From Bacillota bacterium (GTDB lineage: Bacteria > Bacillota > Bacilli > Alicyclobacillales > SLC66): DNA of 64,000 nucleotides. The stretch lies in the NCBI GenBank assembly GCA_026627345.1, contig JAPNUP010000051.1:25413-89412 (forward strand), written 5' to 3'. The translations under genes were made by a program, and so were the position numbers. Shown one piece after another: positions 26,428 to 36,580 of this stretch. The first letter of the stretch is position 1. Each line of letters starts with the position of its first letter. The notes under the pieces were generated by a model. It was not told where the DNA came from and searched no databases. It worked only from the letters and a program-made list of their open reading frames with translations.

Positions 26428-27981
26428 CTACTCTTCCGTCAGCCATGAGCGAAGTAACGCTGCGAAAGCCTCAGGTCGACGTAACGCCAGGTCTTTCAGT
26501 TGACGTGTGACCGCGGCTTCCGGCGACTCCTCGAAGGAATTCGCCAACGAGGAGGCCTTCGACAGGGAGTCAATCGCTTCACTCGTCAACTGCCGGCGGC
26601 GTCGTGACCGTCTTACCAGCACCACCGCGCCCCCGGCGCCCAGCAGGAGCGCCGCCACGACAGCTAGACCAATGGGACCTCCCGGAAACGATGTGGATCC
26701 GTTAGCGTTCACGCCAGTCGTCGTCACAAAGGGTGTGCCGAGCACCGTAACGATCGGTGACTGCGTCGTCGAGCCGCGTTGTCCAATCGCCGTCAAAACA
26801 TAGCTTTGCAAAGACTGTTTCAACGCTTTCGTCAGCGTGACCGCGCGCGAGTTGACAAGTACGCTTACCGTGTAACCTTGCACTTGCATCGGCTGCCCGG
26901 TGACCGTTGTGTTGCGGTAGCTGTTGTCGTAGTTCGTTGTGCTTGAACGGTTGGAGCTCGTCGCTTGACCACTGCCACCTGACGAGCCGTATGTGACCAA
27001 ATTCGGATTCTGCGTCGCTTGCCCAGCCACACCGCCTGACGATGTGCCGGCGCCTGCATTTCCGCCTGTCGAAGATGTCGAATTGGCCTGCGACGAGAGC
27101 GGAGGTCCTGCTTGTACGATATGGCTTTGCGTAGCCACCTGATTAAAGCTGACATTAGCGTGTACCAGCACAGATACATTGCCTGGCCCCACCATGTTGA
27201 CCAAGCTTGACTGCAACTGGTTTTGCAAAGTCTGTTGAATCTGCGTTTGTAAAGCCAATTCCTGCGCTGCAGGTCCAGACGCACCCGTCGATTGACCGCC
27301 ACTTGAACCCGTAGCGGTCGACAGATCGTTGCCATACTGATCGACGACCGTCACGGCGCTAGCGCTGAGTCCCTGTACAGCATGCGCAACGAGCTCGGTG
27401 ATACCCCCTACTTGTTCCGGGGCAAGCGTTGCACCCGGCCCTACGGTGACAAGCACTGAGGCCTTGGCACCGAGATCCTGCGTCGGATCGATAAAGGTCT
27501 GCTGCTGAGGCATCACGATGTTGACCTGCGCACTCTCAATGCCGTTGATCGATTCAATCGACTGCGCCAAGCGATTCTGCAAGACATTGAGCACCTGTAG
27601 ATTCAGTTCCTGATCAGACAAGCCAAACGTATTGCCTTGAAATATTTGCGAATAGTCGATATTGCCAGTAGAAGGAAGACCATCCATCGCCATATCGACA
27701 CGCACTTGATCGGCCTGTGAAGCAGGCACGGCAATGTTGTCTCCTTGCAGCTGATAAGGCACTTTCATCTGTTCCAACTTCTGCGTGATCTGGCCTGCAG
27801 ACGTTGCGTCAAGATTAGAAAATACTGTCTCGTAATTAGGGTTTAAGAAGACCGATAATAAGATGATCAACATAACCACAGCTATAATGGATATCATCCA
27901 GAGATTACGCCGCTGTCGACCTTCGAGCCCCTCGTAATAGGACTTGGCTTTCGTTAACCAAGCAGCAAAATCAAAATTCAT
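26428..27981 (-). CDS. fliF: Flagellar MS-ring protein FliF
   Basis: Builds the membrane MS ring. Two membrane helices (about residues 25-47 and 437-457) flank the periplasm-facing ring-building motifs (NYETVFSNLD, VPYQLQGDNIAVPASQ). A Ser/Gly/Thr-rich linker lies around residues 285-355. The cytoplasmic C-terminus (RRPEAFAALLRSWLTEE) is the FliG-binding peptide. 517 residues. Confidence 0.97.
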   Translation of the reverse strand: MNFDFAAWLTKAKSYYEGLEGRQRRNLWMISIIAVVMLIILLSVFLNPNYETVFSNLDATSAGQITQKLEQMKVPYQLQGDNIAVPASQADQVRVDMAMDGLPSTGNIDYSQIFQGNTFGLSDQELNLQVLNVLQNRLAQSIESINGIESAQVNIVMPQQQTFIDPTQDLGAKASVLVTVGPGATLAPEQVGGITELVAHAVQGLSASAVTVVDQYGNDLSTATGSSGGQSTGASGPAAQELALQTQIQQTLQNQLQSSLVNMVGPGNVSVLVHANVSFNQVATQSHIVQAGPPLSSQANSTSSTGGNAGAGTSSGGVAGQATQNPNLVTYGSSGGSGQATSSNRSSTTNYDNSYRNTTVTGQPMQVQGYTVSVLVNSRAVTLTKALKQSLQSYVLTAIGQRGSTTQSPIVTVLGTPFVTTTGVNANGSTSFPGGPIGLAVVAALLLGAGGAVVLVRRSRRRRQLTSEAIDSLSKASSLANSFEESPEAAVTRQLKDLALRRPEAFAALLRSWLTEE

Positions 27982-28009
27982 CCGTCTCCATCACCCTGCA
28001 CTTCCGTCG

Positions 28010-28312
28010 CTATACCTGCATGGACATAATCTGGTTGTAAGCTTGTACGACGCGGTCTCGAACTTGAACCGTCATATCGACAGCGAGTTGCGCTTGGGTG
28101 GCGGCCTCCATGACAGAAGCAACACTTGGGGCCGTACCGGCGGCCAAAGCGATCCCTTGTTGTTCAGCGTTTTGCACTGTGCCGTTTACGCTTTGCATAG
28201 CCTCGGACAACAGGTTCGCAAACCCACCCGATGAAGCTGGAGCAGCGGAAGATGCGGCCGCTGAAGAAGGTAAAGAAGGTAGGTGATTCAAACTAAGCGG
28301 CGTGATGATCAA
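28010..28312 (-). CDS. fliE: Flagellar hook-basal body protein FliE
   Basis: Rod adaptor between the MS ring and rod. The C-terminal pattern AQLAVDMTVQVRDRVVQAYNQIMSMQV is diagnostic. The start appears to be TTG at 28312, just after the flgC stop, with GGGAAGGGTG seven bases upstream; no ATG lies nearby. 100 residues, normal size. Confidence 0.94.
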   Translation of the reverse strand: MIITPLSLNHLPSLPSSAAASSAAPASSGGFANLLSEAMQSVNGTVQNAEQQGIALAAGTAPSVASVMEAATQAQLAVDMTVQVRDRVVQAYNQIMSMQV

Positions 28313-28314
28313 GC

Positions 28315-28758
28315 TTATACACCCTTCCCTAGACCGATCGCTGCGACATCCATCGCCTTGGCGGCGTTAAAGGCCGTTACGTTCGCTTGATACGCGTTGG
28401 ACGCGGTTACCATATCCATCATTTCCGTGCTCACGTTGACATTCGGCGTTTGTACGTAACCATTCACGGCATCTGGGCTACTCGGATCATAGACCAGATT
28501 AAAAGGTGACGGATCCTGGACGATCGACTGCACGACCACGCCGTTGCCGACCGTAGAGGTACCGCCCGACGCATTCGCGAGCGCCTGATTGAAAGAACCG
28601 GTCGCCGGAGCGAATACGACTTCTTCACGCCGATACGGGCCGCCTCCCGGTGTTCTCGTCGTGTTCGCGTTGGCAATGTTGTTCGCCGTCACGTTCATCC
28701 ACAAACTATTCGCTGTCAGACCCGATGCACTGATGTTCAAGCCATCAAAAAGCCCCAA
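28315..28758 (-). CDS. flgC: Flagellar basal-body rod protein FlgC
   Basis: Proximal rod subunit. The N-terminal SASGLTANSLWMNVTANNIAN signature and the C-terminal helix MVTASNAYQANVTAFNAAK are present; 147 residues. The start is a TTG at 28758 with GGGGTGAT upstream. It is six bases from the flgB stop. Confidence 0.95.
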   Translation of the reverse strand: MGLFDGLNISASGLTANSLWMNVTANNIANANTTRTPGGGPYRREEVVFAPATGSFNQALANASGGTSTVGNGVVVQSIVQDPSPFNLVYDPSSPDAVNGYVQTPNVNVSTEMMDMVTASNAYQANVTAFNAAKAMDVAAIGLGKGV

Positions 28759-28764
28759 CTGTCA

Positions 28765-29196
28765 TCACCCCGTTATCGCGGTTTGCATCATCGAGAATTG
28801 ATCATTCAAATCTTGGATCAGGGCGCTGTAGCTAATCTGGTTTTCCGCCAACGCGCTCATTTGCGCATTCAAATTCACGTTATTGCCATTCCCTGACGTC
28901 GACGTGCTCTCATCTGTGGTGACAACCGGAGACACATATGTAGAAGCAGACGATGCACCCGACAAGTCACTCGTACTATTAGCAGCCATGGGCAGAGCCG
29001 ACGCATCTTGACCCTGTGGCAGGGCGCCTTGCGCCGCCAGGGCGTTTTGCAGTAGCGACGTGAACTGCACCCCTTGCTCCTTGTAACCTGGCGTGTTCGC
29101 GTTCGCAATGTTGTTCGCGTACACTTGCTGCTGCAACTGTCCAGCCGCGATCGCGGACGATACGGAGTTCATATAAATAGAATCCAGCGTAGACAC
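28765..29196 (-). CDS. flgB: Flagellar basal-body rod protein FlgB
   Basis: First gene of the fla/che operon; rod subunit. Contains QQQVYANNIANANTPGYKEQGV and the C-terminal helix ALIQDLNDQFSMMQTAITG. A GTG at 29196 preceded by GAGGTG gives 143 residues. The operon promoter should lie in 29197-29283; I could not assign a convincing sigma-A or sigma-D site there. Confidence 0.94.
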   Translation of the reverse strand: MSTLDSIYMNSVSSAIAAGQLQQQVYANNIANANTPGYKEQGVQFTSLLQNALAAQGALPQGQDASALPMAANSTSDLSGASSASTYVSPVVTTDESTSTSGNGNNVNLNAQMSALAENQISYSALIQDLNDQFSMMQTAITG

Positions 29197-29283
29197 GCGT
29201 TCACCTCGCCTTTTTTCGACACGTTTATACATTCTTCGTCTATTTCTATTCGACAAAGACAACCTTTCACCTTCTTTCCGCAC

Positions 29284-29312
29284 AAAAAAAACGCCATTCT
29301 TTTGAATGACGT
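29284..29312 (-). terminator. Terminator after codY
   Basis: On the minus strand a 9-bp stem ACGTCATTC / GAATGGCGT (one G-U pair) with an AAAA loop is followed by seven or more T. It separates the hslU-codY transcript from the flagellar operon. Confidence 0.85.
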
Positions 29313-29328
29313 TGCAAAAATTTTGCGA

Positions 29329-30093
29329 TTATGACCGATGTCGTACCTTATCGAGTTGATCGAGGAGTTTATCGTTCAGAATTTTAATATAGGTCCCTTT
29401 CATGCCAAGCGACCGCGATTCAATGACCCCTGCACTCTCAAGCTTCCTCAGCGCGTTGACGATGACCGATCTCGTGATCCCAACGCGATCAGCCACTTTG
29501 CTGGCAACGAGCAGCCCTTCCCGACCTTCAAGTTCCTCAAAGATATGCTCGATCGCTTCGAGTTCACTGTACGAAAGGGAATCGACGGCCATTTGTACGA
29601 CCGCGCGGGCGCGTGTTTCCTCCTCGATCTCGTGTGCGCGCGACCGCAGGATCTCCATGCCAACGACAGTTGCACCGTACTCGGCCAGCAAGATGTCCTC
29701 ATCTGTGAATGTATCTGCGGTGCGCGACACGACCAAGGTGCCGAGGCGTTCACCGCCGCCGATCACAGGAACCACAGTCGTCACAGGCAGATCCTCTTGC
29801 GCTGCTTCGAAATGAGCCATAGGCGAAAGCGACTTGTCGTTGGCGCACGTGACATCGTGACGGAGCAAGTCATTGTTGTACTGGCGCGGAAATACAAACT
29901 GCTGATCACTAGCGTCTAGGCCGATGACATCTCCTTGATTTGCAAAACCGAGCACTTTGCCTGTTCGCGACACGACAAAAATGCTGGCATCGATCACGTC
30001 GCGCATGACTTCGGCCATCTCCACAAAATCTACATACTGCCCGGCACGCTGTAACAGCCGATTGACTCGGCGCGTTTTTGCCAGTAAATCCAT
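29329..30093 (-). CDS. codY: GTP-sensing transcriptional pleiotropic repressor CodY
   Basis: Global regulator that senses branched-chain amino acids (GAF domain, about residues 1-155) and GTP and represses starvation genes. The C-terminal winged helix-turn-helix carries [23 protein letters not shown] and ends [13 protein letters not shown], nearly identical to B. subtilis. 254 residues. Last gene of the xerC-hslV-hslU-codY group, ended by a clear terminator. Confidence 0.98.
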   Translation of the reverse strand: MDLLAKTRRVNRLLQRAGQYVDFVEMAEVMRDVIDASIFVVSRTGKVLGFANQGDVIGLDASDQQFVFPRQYNNDLLRHDVTCANDKSLSPMAHFEAAQEDLPVTTVVPVIGGGERLGTLVVSRTADTFTDEDILLAEYGATVVGMEILRSRAHEIEEETRARAVVQMAVDSLSYSELEAIEHIFEELEGREGLLVASKVADRVGITRSVIVNALRKLESAGVIESRSLGMKGTYIKILNDKLLDQLDKVRHRS

Positions 30094-30108
30094 AACGAAA
30101 GAACTCCT

Positions 30109-31485
30109 CTACAATATAAAGTGGCTCAAATCCCGATCGCGTACAATCTTGATCAATTTCTCTTCGACATACTCCGGCGTAATCGCAATCTCTTGTGAGC
30201 CGATATCAGGCGCCTCAAATAGAAGGTCCTCGAGGACGCGCTCGAGCAGCGTGTGTAACCTGCGCGCGCCAATATCTTCCGTGCTCGCATTGACTTCAGT
30301 CGCAATTTCTGCCATGCGTCTGACAGCCGCTGGTGTAAACGACAGGCGAATCCCTTCAGTCATTAGCAACGCAGCATACTGCGTGATTAAAGCGTGTTCA
30401 GGCTCCGTCAAAATGCGCTCAAAATCTTCCGCCCGCAGGCTTGTCAATTCAACGCGAATCGGAAACCGCCCTTGCAACTCCGGAATTAAGTCTGACGGCT
30501 TCGACATGTGAAACGCGCCGGCCGCTATAAACAGGATATGGTCCGTTTTTACGGGCCCGTGCTTCGTCATGACGGTGGAACCTTCAACGATCGGCAGGAT
30601 ATCGCGTTGGACGCCTTCGCGAGATACATCCACGCCACCGCGGCCTTCACGCGACGCAATTTTGTCCATTTCATCAATGAAGATGATCCCCGACTCTTCA
30701 GCCCTGCGAACGGCTTCCGCAGTGACGTCATCCATGTCGATCAGTTTTTGCGCCTCTTCTTGCAAAAGCACCTTGCGCGCATCGCGAACAGTCAGTTTAC
30801 GGTGTTTTTTCTTTTTCGGCATAAAGTTACCAAGCATCTCTTGTAAGTTGCCGATCCCTTCGGCACCGAGCCCTGGCACGACGTCAAATGAAGGCATACC
30901 AGACTCCTCCACCAGGATGTCGATCACACGATCTTCCAACTCGCCTGCCAAGAGTTCACGACGGACGCGTTCACGCTCTTGCCTCACATTATCGGATACG
31001 TCTGGGCGCCTATCCTCTTGGGATTGAAACAGCGCTTCGAGCGGGTTCTTGAAAGTCCGTTCGCGCGCCGCATCAGGCACCAAAGCCTCAAGCAAACGGG
31101 CGTTGACGGCCTCCTGTGCGCCTCCTTGCACAGACTCCGTCCGCTCAGATTTCACCATGCGAATACCTGTCTCCACCAAGTCCCGAATCATCGAGTCGAC
31201 ATCCCGACCGACATATCCGACTTCGGTAAACTTGGTCGCTTCCACTTTCACAAAAGGAGCGCCTGTCAGTTTCGCGAGCCTACGCGCGATCTCCGTCTTG
31301 CCCACACCTGTCGGGCCGATCATGAGGATATTCTTTGGCGTCACTTCGTCGCGCAGCACAGGATCGACACGCTCACGCCGGTAGCGATTGCGCAAAGCGA
31401 CAGCCACCGCTTTCTTCGCTTCCTTTTGGCCCACCACAAATTTATCCAGTTCCGAGACGATCATGCGCGGTGTCAAGTCTTGCAT
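30109..31485 (-). CDS. hslU: ATP-dependent protease ATPase subunit HslU (ClpY)
   Basis: AAA+ unfoldase partner of HslV. Walker A GPTGVGKT at about residues 57-64, Walker [11 protein letters not shown], sensor [13 protein letters not shown], and the C-terminal [18 protein letters not shown] at 31485 with GGGAGGA 8 bases upstream gives 458 residues. Upstream frame extension overlaps hslV and is rejected. Confidence 0.97.
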   Translation of the reverse strand: MQDLTPRMIVSELDKFVVGQKEAKKAVAVALRNRYRRERVDPVLRDEVTPKNILMIGPTGVGKTEIARRLAKLTGAPFVKVEATKFTEVGYVGRDVDSMIRDLVETGIRMVKSERTESVQGGAQEAVNARLLEALVPDAARERTFKNPLEALFQSQEDRRPDVSDNVRQERERVRRELLAGELEDRVIDILVEESGMPSFDVVPGLGAEGIGNLQEMLGNFMPKKKKHRKLTVRDARKVLLQEEAQKLIDMDDVTAEAVRRAEESGIIFIDEMDKIASREGRGGVDVSREGVQRDILPIVEGSTVMTKHGPVKTDHILFIAAGAFHMSKPSDLIPELQGRFPIRVELTSLRAEDFERILTEPEHALITQYAALLMTEGIRLSFTPAAVRRMAEIATEVNASTEDIGARRLHTLLERVLEDLLFEAPDIGSQEIAITPEYVEEKLIKIVRDRDLSHFIL

Positions 31486-31514
31486 CGAGCCATTCCTCCC
31501 GCCAGGCAGTAGTT

Positions 31515-32051
31515 TCAGACCTCTTCCAAGACAATGTGATCGTTGGTAAAGACGCAAATTTCACTTGCGATCGTCAGCGCTTGGCGCGCAACATCCTTTG
31601 CCGGCAATGTACTATAGCGCGCCAACGCGCGCCCTGCTGCCAGCGCATACGAACCACCCGAGCCGATCGCGCAGATCCCATCATCCGGTTCGATCACTTC
31701 GCCCGTGCCTGAAATTAAAAGCAAGCTCTCTTTGGACAACGCAATCATCATCGCTTCTAGCTTGCTGAGCATTCGATCCGTTCGCCATAACTTGGCAAGT
31801 TCTACTGCGGCGCGTGGGACATGCCCATGGAATTCCTCGAGCTTTTGTTCAAATTTCTCAAGAAGCGTCAGCGCATCGGCCACACTCCCGGCAAAACCGA
31901 CGACGACCTCTCCGTGGTATAGTCGTCGGACTTTCTTGGCGCCTGCTTTCATAATCATCGAGTTGCCAAACGTAACCTGCCCATCTCCTGCCATAGCTCC
32001 ACCTTGCTCCGTCTTGATCGCAAATATCGTGGTGGCGTGAAAATCCCCCAA
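31515..32051 (-). CDS. hslV: ATP-dependent protease peptidase subunit HslV (ClpQ)
   Basis: Proteasome-like peptidase subunit. Motifs [36 protein letters not shown] and [14 protein letters not shown] are typical. The start is TTG at 32051 with GGGAGG 7 bases upstream. Residue 2 is Gly, so the N-terminal Ser nucleophile reported for B. subtilis ClpQ is absent; the Thr-Thr at residues 7-8 aligns with the mature N-terminus of E. coli HslV, implying removal of about six residues. 178 residues. Confidence 0.95.
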   Translation of the reverse strand: MGDFHATTIFAIKTEQGGAMAGDGQVTFGNSMIMKAGAKKVRRLYHGEVVVGFAGSVADALTLLEKFEQKLEEFHGHVPRAAVELAKLWRTDRMLSKLEAMMIALSKESLLLISGTGEVIEPDDGICAIGSGGSYALAAGRALARYSTLPAKDVARQALTIASEICVFTNDHIVLEEV

Positions 32052-32075
32052 CTCAAAACCTCCCCTGTGCGCCTG

Positions 32076-32975
32076 TCAAGCCCGCGGATGGCTGGCTTCG
32101 TATACGCGCATCAAGTGTTCCCGCGCTGTATGCGTATAGATCTGCGTCGTGGACAACGACTGATGCCCCAATAATTCCTGAACCGTCCGCAAGTCCGCCC
32201 CACCCTCGAGCAGATGAGTGGCAAAAGAATGGCGAAAAGTGTGCGGGCTTACGTGCTTGGTCGTGCCGATTCGGGCCGCATATTGTTCAACAATACGGCG
32301 CATTGACCGATCGCTCAGTCGACTACCGCGTTGATTCACGAATAGCGCTGTGGTACCGGCTTGCGCCCACTTCGTTCGGCTATGGAGCAAGTACTCTTCA
32401 ATCGCTTCTTGAGCTTTGCTCCCATAAAGGACGATCCGCTCGCGCCGTCCTTTACCCAGCACACGCAGCACACCACCGCTGCGAACAACGTCCGCGACAT
32501 CGAGTGCCGCACATTCCGATACGCGTAGCCCTGAGGCGTAAAGAAGTTCCAAGAGTGCTCGATCGCGCAAGCCCACAGGAGTCGTACGATCGGGTAACGC
32601 CAAGAGGGCAAGCATTTCGTCGATATAGAGAAAATCCGGCAACCGTTTCTCCAGTTTCGGAGAACGAATGGCGCGCGCAGGGGATTCAACCCCTCCGTCC
32701 TGCGCCAAATAGCGGTATAGCGATCGCAATGCGCTCATCTTGCGTGCAACCGTCCGCCTACTGTAAGCCCCGTCGACCAATTGCCCCAAGTATTGTCGGA
32801 TCACCGGGGACGTCACTGCGTCCGGTTCTAATTGGACACGTGAAACGAATGCTGCCAAATCAGATGCGTATGCGGATATGGTGCGTTTCGAGGCGTTTCT
32901 CTCTATCTGAAGATAAAGGATAAACCCCGACAAGACACCATCCCAGCTTGAACTGCCAACTGGCTGCTCAGTCAT
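32076..32975 (-). CDS. xerC: Tyrosine recombinase XerC (CodV)
   Basis: Site-specific recombinase resolving chromosome dimers at dif. N-terminal SAM-like DNA-binding domain, then a catalytic domain with Arg in LLYASGLRVSE, HTFRHSFATHLLEGG, LLGHQSLSTTQIYTH. 299 residues from ATG 32975 (GGAAGGTGA upstream). Locus order with trmFO and hslVU identifies it as the CodV/XerC type rather than an integrase. Confidence 0.94.
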   Translation of the reverse strand: MTEQPVGSSSWDGVLSGFILYLQIERNASKRTISAYASDLAAFVSRVQLEPDAVTSPVIRQYLGQLVDGAYSRRTVARKMSALRSLYRYLAQDGGVESPARAIRSPKLEKRLPDFLYIDEMLALLALPDRTTPVGLRDRALLELLYASGLRVSECAALDVADVVRSGGVLRVLGKGRRERIVLYGSKAQEAIEEYLLHSRTKWAQAGTTALFVNQRGSRLSDRSMRRIVEQYAARIGTTKHVSPHTFRHSFATHLLEGGADLRTVQELLGHQSLSTTQIYTHTAREHLMRVYEASHPRA

Positions 32976-32996
32976 TCCCGTCACCTTCCAGTGCAC

Positions 32997-33044
32997 AAAC
33001 AAAAACCCGAGCCATGCACGATCACTTATGCATGGTAACACGGG
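32997..33044 (-). terminator. Hairpin with T-tract between trmFO and xerC
   Basis: Minus strand: CCCG, five bases, CCATGCA, a 10-base loop, TGCATGG, two bases, CGGG, then TTTTTGTTT. It ends only about 21 bases before the xerC ATG, leaving little room for a promoter in between, so partial read-through is likely. Confidence 0.7.
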
Positions 33045-33062
33045 GCTTCACTAGCTGGCAAC

Positions 33063-34382
33063 TCAATGTGCACTTTTCACTATAAAATTCTGAATTGTTT
33101 CCAAAGATCTCGCCACAATCTTTTCATTCTTTTCGCGTTTCGAACGAATACGTTCTTCTACCGGAGGAAAAAGGCCAAAAGTCACGTTCATAGGCTGAAA
33201 GTGCTCCGGATCAGCATGCGTGATGTAGTACGCTAGACTGCCGATTGCAGTGGTGCGCGGGGCCTCGACGGTCTCCTTACCGAGCGCTAGTCGTCCAGCG
33301 TTAAACCCAGCTAAAAGACCCGCCGCGGCAGACTCCACGTAGCCTTCCACCCCTGTGATTTGTCCAGCAAAAAAGAGATCGTTGCGTGCTTTCGTTTGAT
33401 ACGTTTCGCACAAGACGCGAGGCGAATTGATATAAGTGTTTCGATGCATCACGCCGTAGCGCACAAACTCCGCATTCTCCAATCCTGGAATGAGTTGAAA
33501 CACGCGCTTTTGTTCTCCCCATTTCAAATGGGTTTGAAATCCCACAAGATTAAAAAGGGTCGCTGCGGCGTTATCCTGTCTGAGCTGGACTACGGCGAAG
33601 GGCTGCTGACCTGTGCGCGGATCTGACAGGCCCACCGGTTTCATAGGACCAAAAAGTAGCGTCTGTCGCCCACGTTTGGCCATGACTTCAACCGGCATAC
33701 AACCTTCAAAGTAGACTTCCCGCTCAAATGCTTCAAGCGGTGCTGTTTGCGCTGCGATCAACTCGTCGTAAAAGCGGTCGAATTCTTCTTCTGACATTGG
33801 ACAATTCAAGTATGCGGCCTCGCCTTTATCATAGCGAGAGGCCAGATAGACGCGTGTTTCGTCTACGGTCGCTCGGTCTACAATCGGGGCGGCCGCATCA
33901 TAGAAGTAAAGTGACTCGTCCCCTGTGTACGCTTTAATAGAAGCACTGAGTGCCTCAGAGGTTAGCGGCCCGGTCGCTACAATCGTGATTTCGCCTTCGT
34001 CAGGTATCGCTTGCACCTCATCGCGAACGACTGTGATCAAAGGATGAGACGACAATGCCTGAGTGATCATGGAAGAAAACGCCTCACGATCGACCGCCAA
34101 CGCGCCGCCTGCAGGCACGGCTGTCGCGTCAGCTGCGCGCATGATGAGAGAATCTAGCCTTCGCATTTCTTCCTTCAAGAGTCCTACAGCGTTGGTTAGG
34201 CCGGCTGCGCGCAAACTATTAGAGCACACGAGCTCAGCGAAGTCGGATCCTCGGTGTGCAGGCGTGGGCCGGACGCCTCGCATCTCATGGAGGGTCACAT
34301 GAACACCTTGCCTGGCAATCTGCCAAGCCGCCTCTGAGCCTGCAAGCCCCGCGCCTATCACTGTCACACGGTTAGGCTCCAC
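33063..34382 (-). CDS. trmFO: tRNA uracil-54 methyltransferase TrmFO (folate/FAD-dependent)
   Basis: Makes ribothymidine at position 54 of tRNA with methylenetetrahydrofolate and FADH2. The FAD-binding [18 protein letters not shown] is at the N-terminus, with [15 protein letters not shown] and [12 protein letters not shown] blocks, and [19 protein letters not shown] near the C-terminus. 439 residues, GTG start. 23 bases downstream of topA. Confidence 0.97.
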   Translation of the reverse strand: MEPNRVTVIGAGLAGSEAAWQIARQGVHVTLHEMRGVRPTPAHRGSDFAELVCSNSLRAAGLTNAVGLLKEEMRRLDSLIMRAADATAVPAGGALAVDREAFSSMITQALSSHPLITVVRDEVQAIPDEGEITIVATGPLTSEALSASIKAYTGDESLYFYDAAAPIVDRATVDETRVYLASRYDKGEAAYLNCPMSEEEFDRFYDELIAAQTAPLEAFEREVYFEGCMPVEVMAKRGRQTLLFGPMKPVGLSDPRTGQQPFAVVQLRQDNAAATLFNLVGFQTHLKWGEQKRVFQLIPGLENAEFVRYGVMHRNTYINSPRVLCETYQTKARNDLFFAGQITGVEGYVESAAAGLLAGFNAGRLALGKETVEAPRTTAIGSLAYYITHADPEHFQPMNVTFGLFPPVEERIRSKREKNEKIVARSLETIQNFIVKSAH

Positions 34383-34405
34383 CGGACCGCCATCCTTTCT
34401 TTATC

Positions 34406-36511
34406 TCACGCACTCGGTTCCGTCTCGTCCTTGACCTCGGATACCGCGTGCGAACACTCACTATTTGAGCATTGAATCGTTTCCTTGCCTGACTTGCCTG
34501 CACGCTTTTTCACCAATGGCTCTCCACAGTCAGGACATAAAGCACCCGTCGGTTCATCCCACAGTACGTAGTCGCACTCTGGATATCCAGAACAGCCATA
34601 AAACACTTTACGCCTTTTGCCGCGTCGTTCTACGAGCGGTTTGGCACAACGTGGACAAGCGACACCGACCTCTTTGACAATCGGTTTGGCGTTGCGGCAT
34701 TCGGGAAAGCCCGGACAAGCCATGAACTTGCCGAAACGACCGTGCTTGTATACCATCTGACGGCCACACTTTTCGCACACCTCGTCAGCCAGTTCTTCTT
34801 CAATCTTAACGTTTTCCATCTGTTTTTCCGCGACCGCCAAATAATCGGCGAAGTCTTTATGAAAAGCATCCAGCATGGTCACAAAGTTGGCTTCGCCTTC
34901 TTCAACATCATCCAATTGCTGCTCAAGATGTGCTGTAAAATCTGCGTCGACAATGGTTGGGAAGAACTCTTTCATCAAATCGACGACAATCTCTCCGAGT
35001 TCCGTCGGCACGAAACGTTTTTCTTCAAGCAAGACATAGCCACGTTTTTGAATCGTGTCGATCGTAGGCGCGTAAGTGCTCGGACGTCCGATACCCAGTT
35101 CTTCCATGGACTTCACGAGACGTGCCTCGGAAAAGCGCGGAGGTGGTTGTGTAAAATGCTGCTCGGGCTGAAGCTGCGGTCGTGGCGTCAGCTCCTCATC
35201 TACGGTCAAAGCCGGCAGAAAACCTTCTTCTTCCGCCTGATCGTCGCTACCTTCGATATATAGCTTCATAAAGCCCGGAAACTTAACCTTGGAACCAGAG
35301 GCCCGGAACCACACATCGCCAGCGGCGATATCGACTGTCAACGTATCGAGTACAGCAGACGCCATTTGACACGCGATAAAACGCTCGTAGATCAGTTTGT
35401 ACAACCGAAGCTGATCGCGCGAGAGAATCTCTTTCATGTCTTCTGGGCGGTACGCCGTAGACGTGGGACGAATCGCCTCATGGGCGTCTTGGGCCCCTTT
35501 TTTCACATTGAACTCGCGCGGAGCCTCAGGTAGATACTCGGCGCCGTACGTCTGTTCTATGAAAGTGCGCGCATCGGCAATGGCAGTCTCGGACAGTCTG
35601 GTCGAGTCTGTTCTCATGTACGTAATGAGGCCAACCGCGCCTTCTTTCGGAATCTCGATTCCCTCATACAGCTGTTGTGCCACGGCCATCGTTTTTTGCG
35701 CTCGAAATCCGAGCTTGCGGGCCGCTTCTTGCTGCAGACTGCTGGTGATAAAAGGCGGCGACGGATTGCGCTTACGTTCACTCGCCTTCACTTGACGCAC
35801 GATAAAAGACTGTTTACCTACGCGAAGTAGCAACTCATCAACGTCTGCTTGTGTCTTCAACTCTGTCTTTTTCTGATCGTAGCCGTAAAACGATGCCTTG
35901 AAAGACTCGTTCCCTGATGTACACAGCGCACTGACCGTCCAGTACTCCTCTGGCACGAACGCTTTGATCTCCCGTTCCCGATCTACGACTAGGCGGACCG
36001 CGAGCGACTGCACGCGTCCGGCCGACAGTCCGCGCTTGACTTTCTTCCACAATAACGGACTGATCTGATAGCCTACCAACCGATCGAGAATGCGGCGTGC
36101 TTGCTGAGCATTCACCAGATCCATATCCACTGCGCGCGGCGACTTGAATGCATCCTTGACCGCCTGCTTAGTGATCTCGTTGAACACAACACGACATGGG
36201 CGCTGCGGGTCGAGATCAAGGATATGCGCTAGATGCCAAGCGATCGCTTCGCCTTCGCGATCCGGGTCAGCTGCGAGATAGACAGCTTTCACCTTGCGGC
36301 TGGACTCACGCAGGTTTTTCAGTACATCCCCTTTGCCGCGGATGGTGATGTACTTTGGTTCGAACCCATTGGAGACATCTACTCCCAGTTGACTCTTAGG
36401 CAGATCCCTGACGTGTCCCATAGAAGCTTTCACAATATACTTGCTACCCAAATACTTACCGATAGTCTTGGCCTTTGCAGGCGACTCGACGATGACAAGG
36501 TAATCAGCCAT
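34406..36511 (-). CDS. topA: DNA topoisomerase I
   Basis: Type IA topoisomerase relaxing negative supercoils. Toprim domain at the N-terminus ([19 protein letters not shown]), active-site Tyr in [14 protein letters not shown] (about residue 300), and three C-terminal zinc-ribbon units with paired Cys (CEKCG...CPGFPEC, CPRC...CSGYPEC, CPDCG...CSNSEC). 701 residues. Confidence 0.98.
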   Translation of the reverse strand: MADYLVIVESPAKAKTIGKYLGSKYIVKASMGHVRDLPKSQLGVDVSNGFEPKYITIRGKGDVLKNLRESSRKVKAVYLAADPDREGEAIAWHLAHILDLDPQRPCRVVFNEITKQAVKDAFKSPRAVDMDLVNAQQARRILDRLVGYQISPLLWKKVKRGLSAGRVQSLAVRLVVDREREIKAFVPEEYWTVSALCTSGNESFKASFYGYDQKKTELKTQADVDELLLRVGKQSFIVRQVKASERKRNPSPPFITSSLQQEAARKLGFRAQKTMAVAQQLYEGIEIPKEGAVGLITYMRTDSTRLSETAIADARTFIEQTYGAEYLPEAPREFNVKKGAQDAHEAIRPTSTAYRPEDMKEILSRDQLRLYKLIYERFIACQMASAVLDTLTVDIAAGDVWFRASGSKVKFPGFMKLYIEGSDDQAEEEGFLPALTVDEELTPRPQLQPEQHFTQPPPRFSEARLVKSMEELGIGRPSTYAPTIDTIQKRGYVLLEEKRFVPTELGEIVVDLMKEFFPTIVDADFTAHLEQQLDDVEEGEANFVTMLDAFHKDFADYLAVAEKQMENVKIEEELADEVCEKCGRQMVYKHGRFGKFMACPGFPECRNAKPIVKEVGVACPRCAKPLVERRGKRRKVFYGCSGYPECDYVLWDEPTGALCPDCGEPLVKKRAGKSGKETIQCSNSECSHAVSEVKDETEPSA

Positions 36512-36580
36512 CGTGCACCCCCTCGCCTAGTGAAGTTCATCACATCTTATCACTCACATTCAAGAACATGCAAACGCTTG

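Noticed and set aside
29197..29283. Sigma-D or sigma-A promoter for the fla/che operon
   Set aside because: TTGTCG and TGTATA occur but with 19-base spacing, and no TAAA-N15-GCCGATAA pattern was found; not convincing enough to list.
30979..31512. 177-residue plus-strand frame opposite hslU
   Set aside because: Shadow of hslU; no promoter or ribosome-binding site and no recognisable domain.
32303..32923. 206-residue plus-strand frame opposite xerC
   Set aside because: Antisense to a conserved recombinase, with His/Arg/Pro-rich composition and no start signals.
32076..32975. Integrase of a mobile element
   Set aside because: Conserved housekeeping position beside trmFO and hslVU and XerC-type motifs; no attachment sites or cargo genes next to it.
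36512..36580. Promoter for topA (TTGCAT with GATAAG)
   Set aside because: Spacing is 16 but the -10 matches only four of six; topA may be read from dprA.
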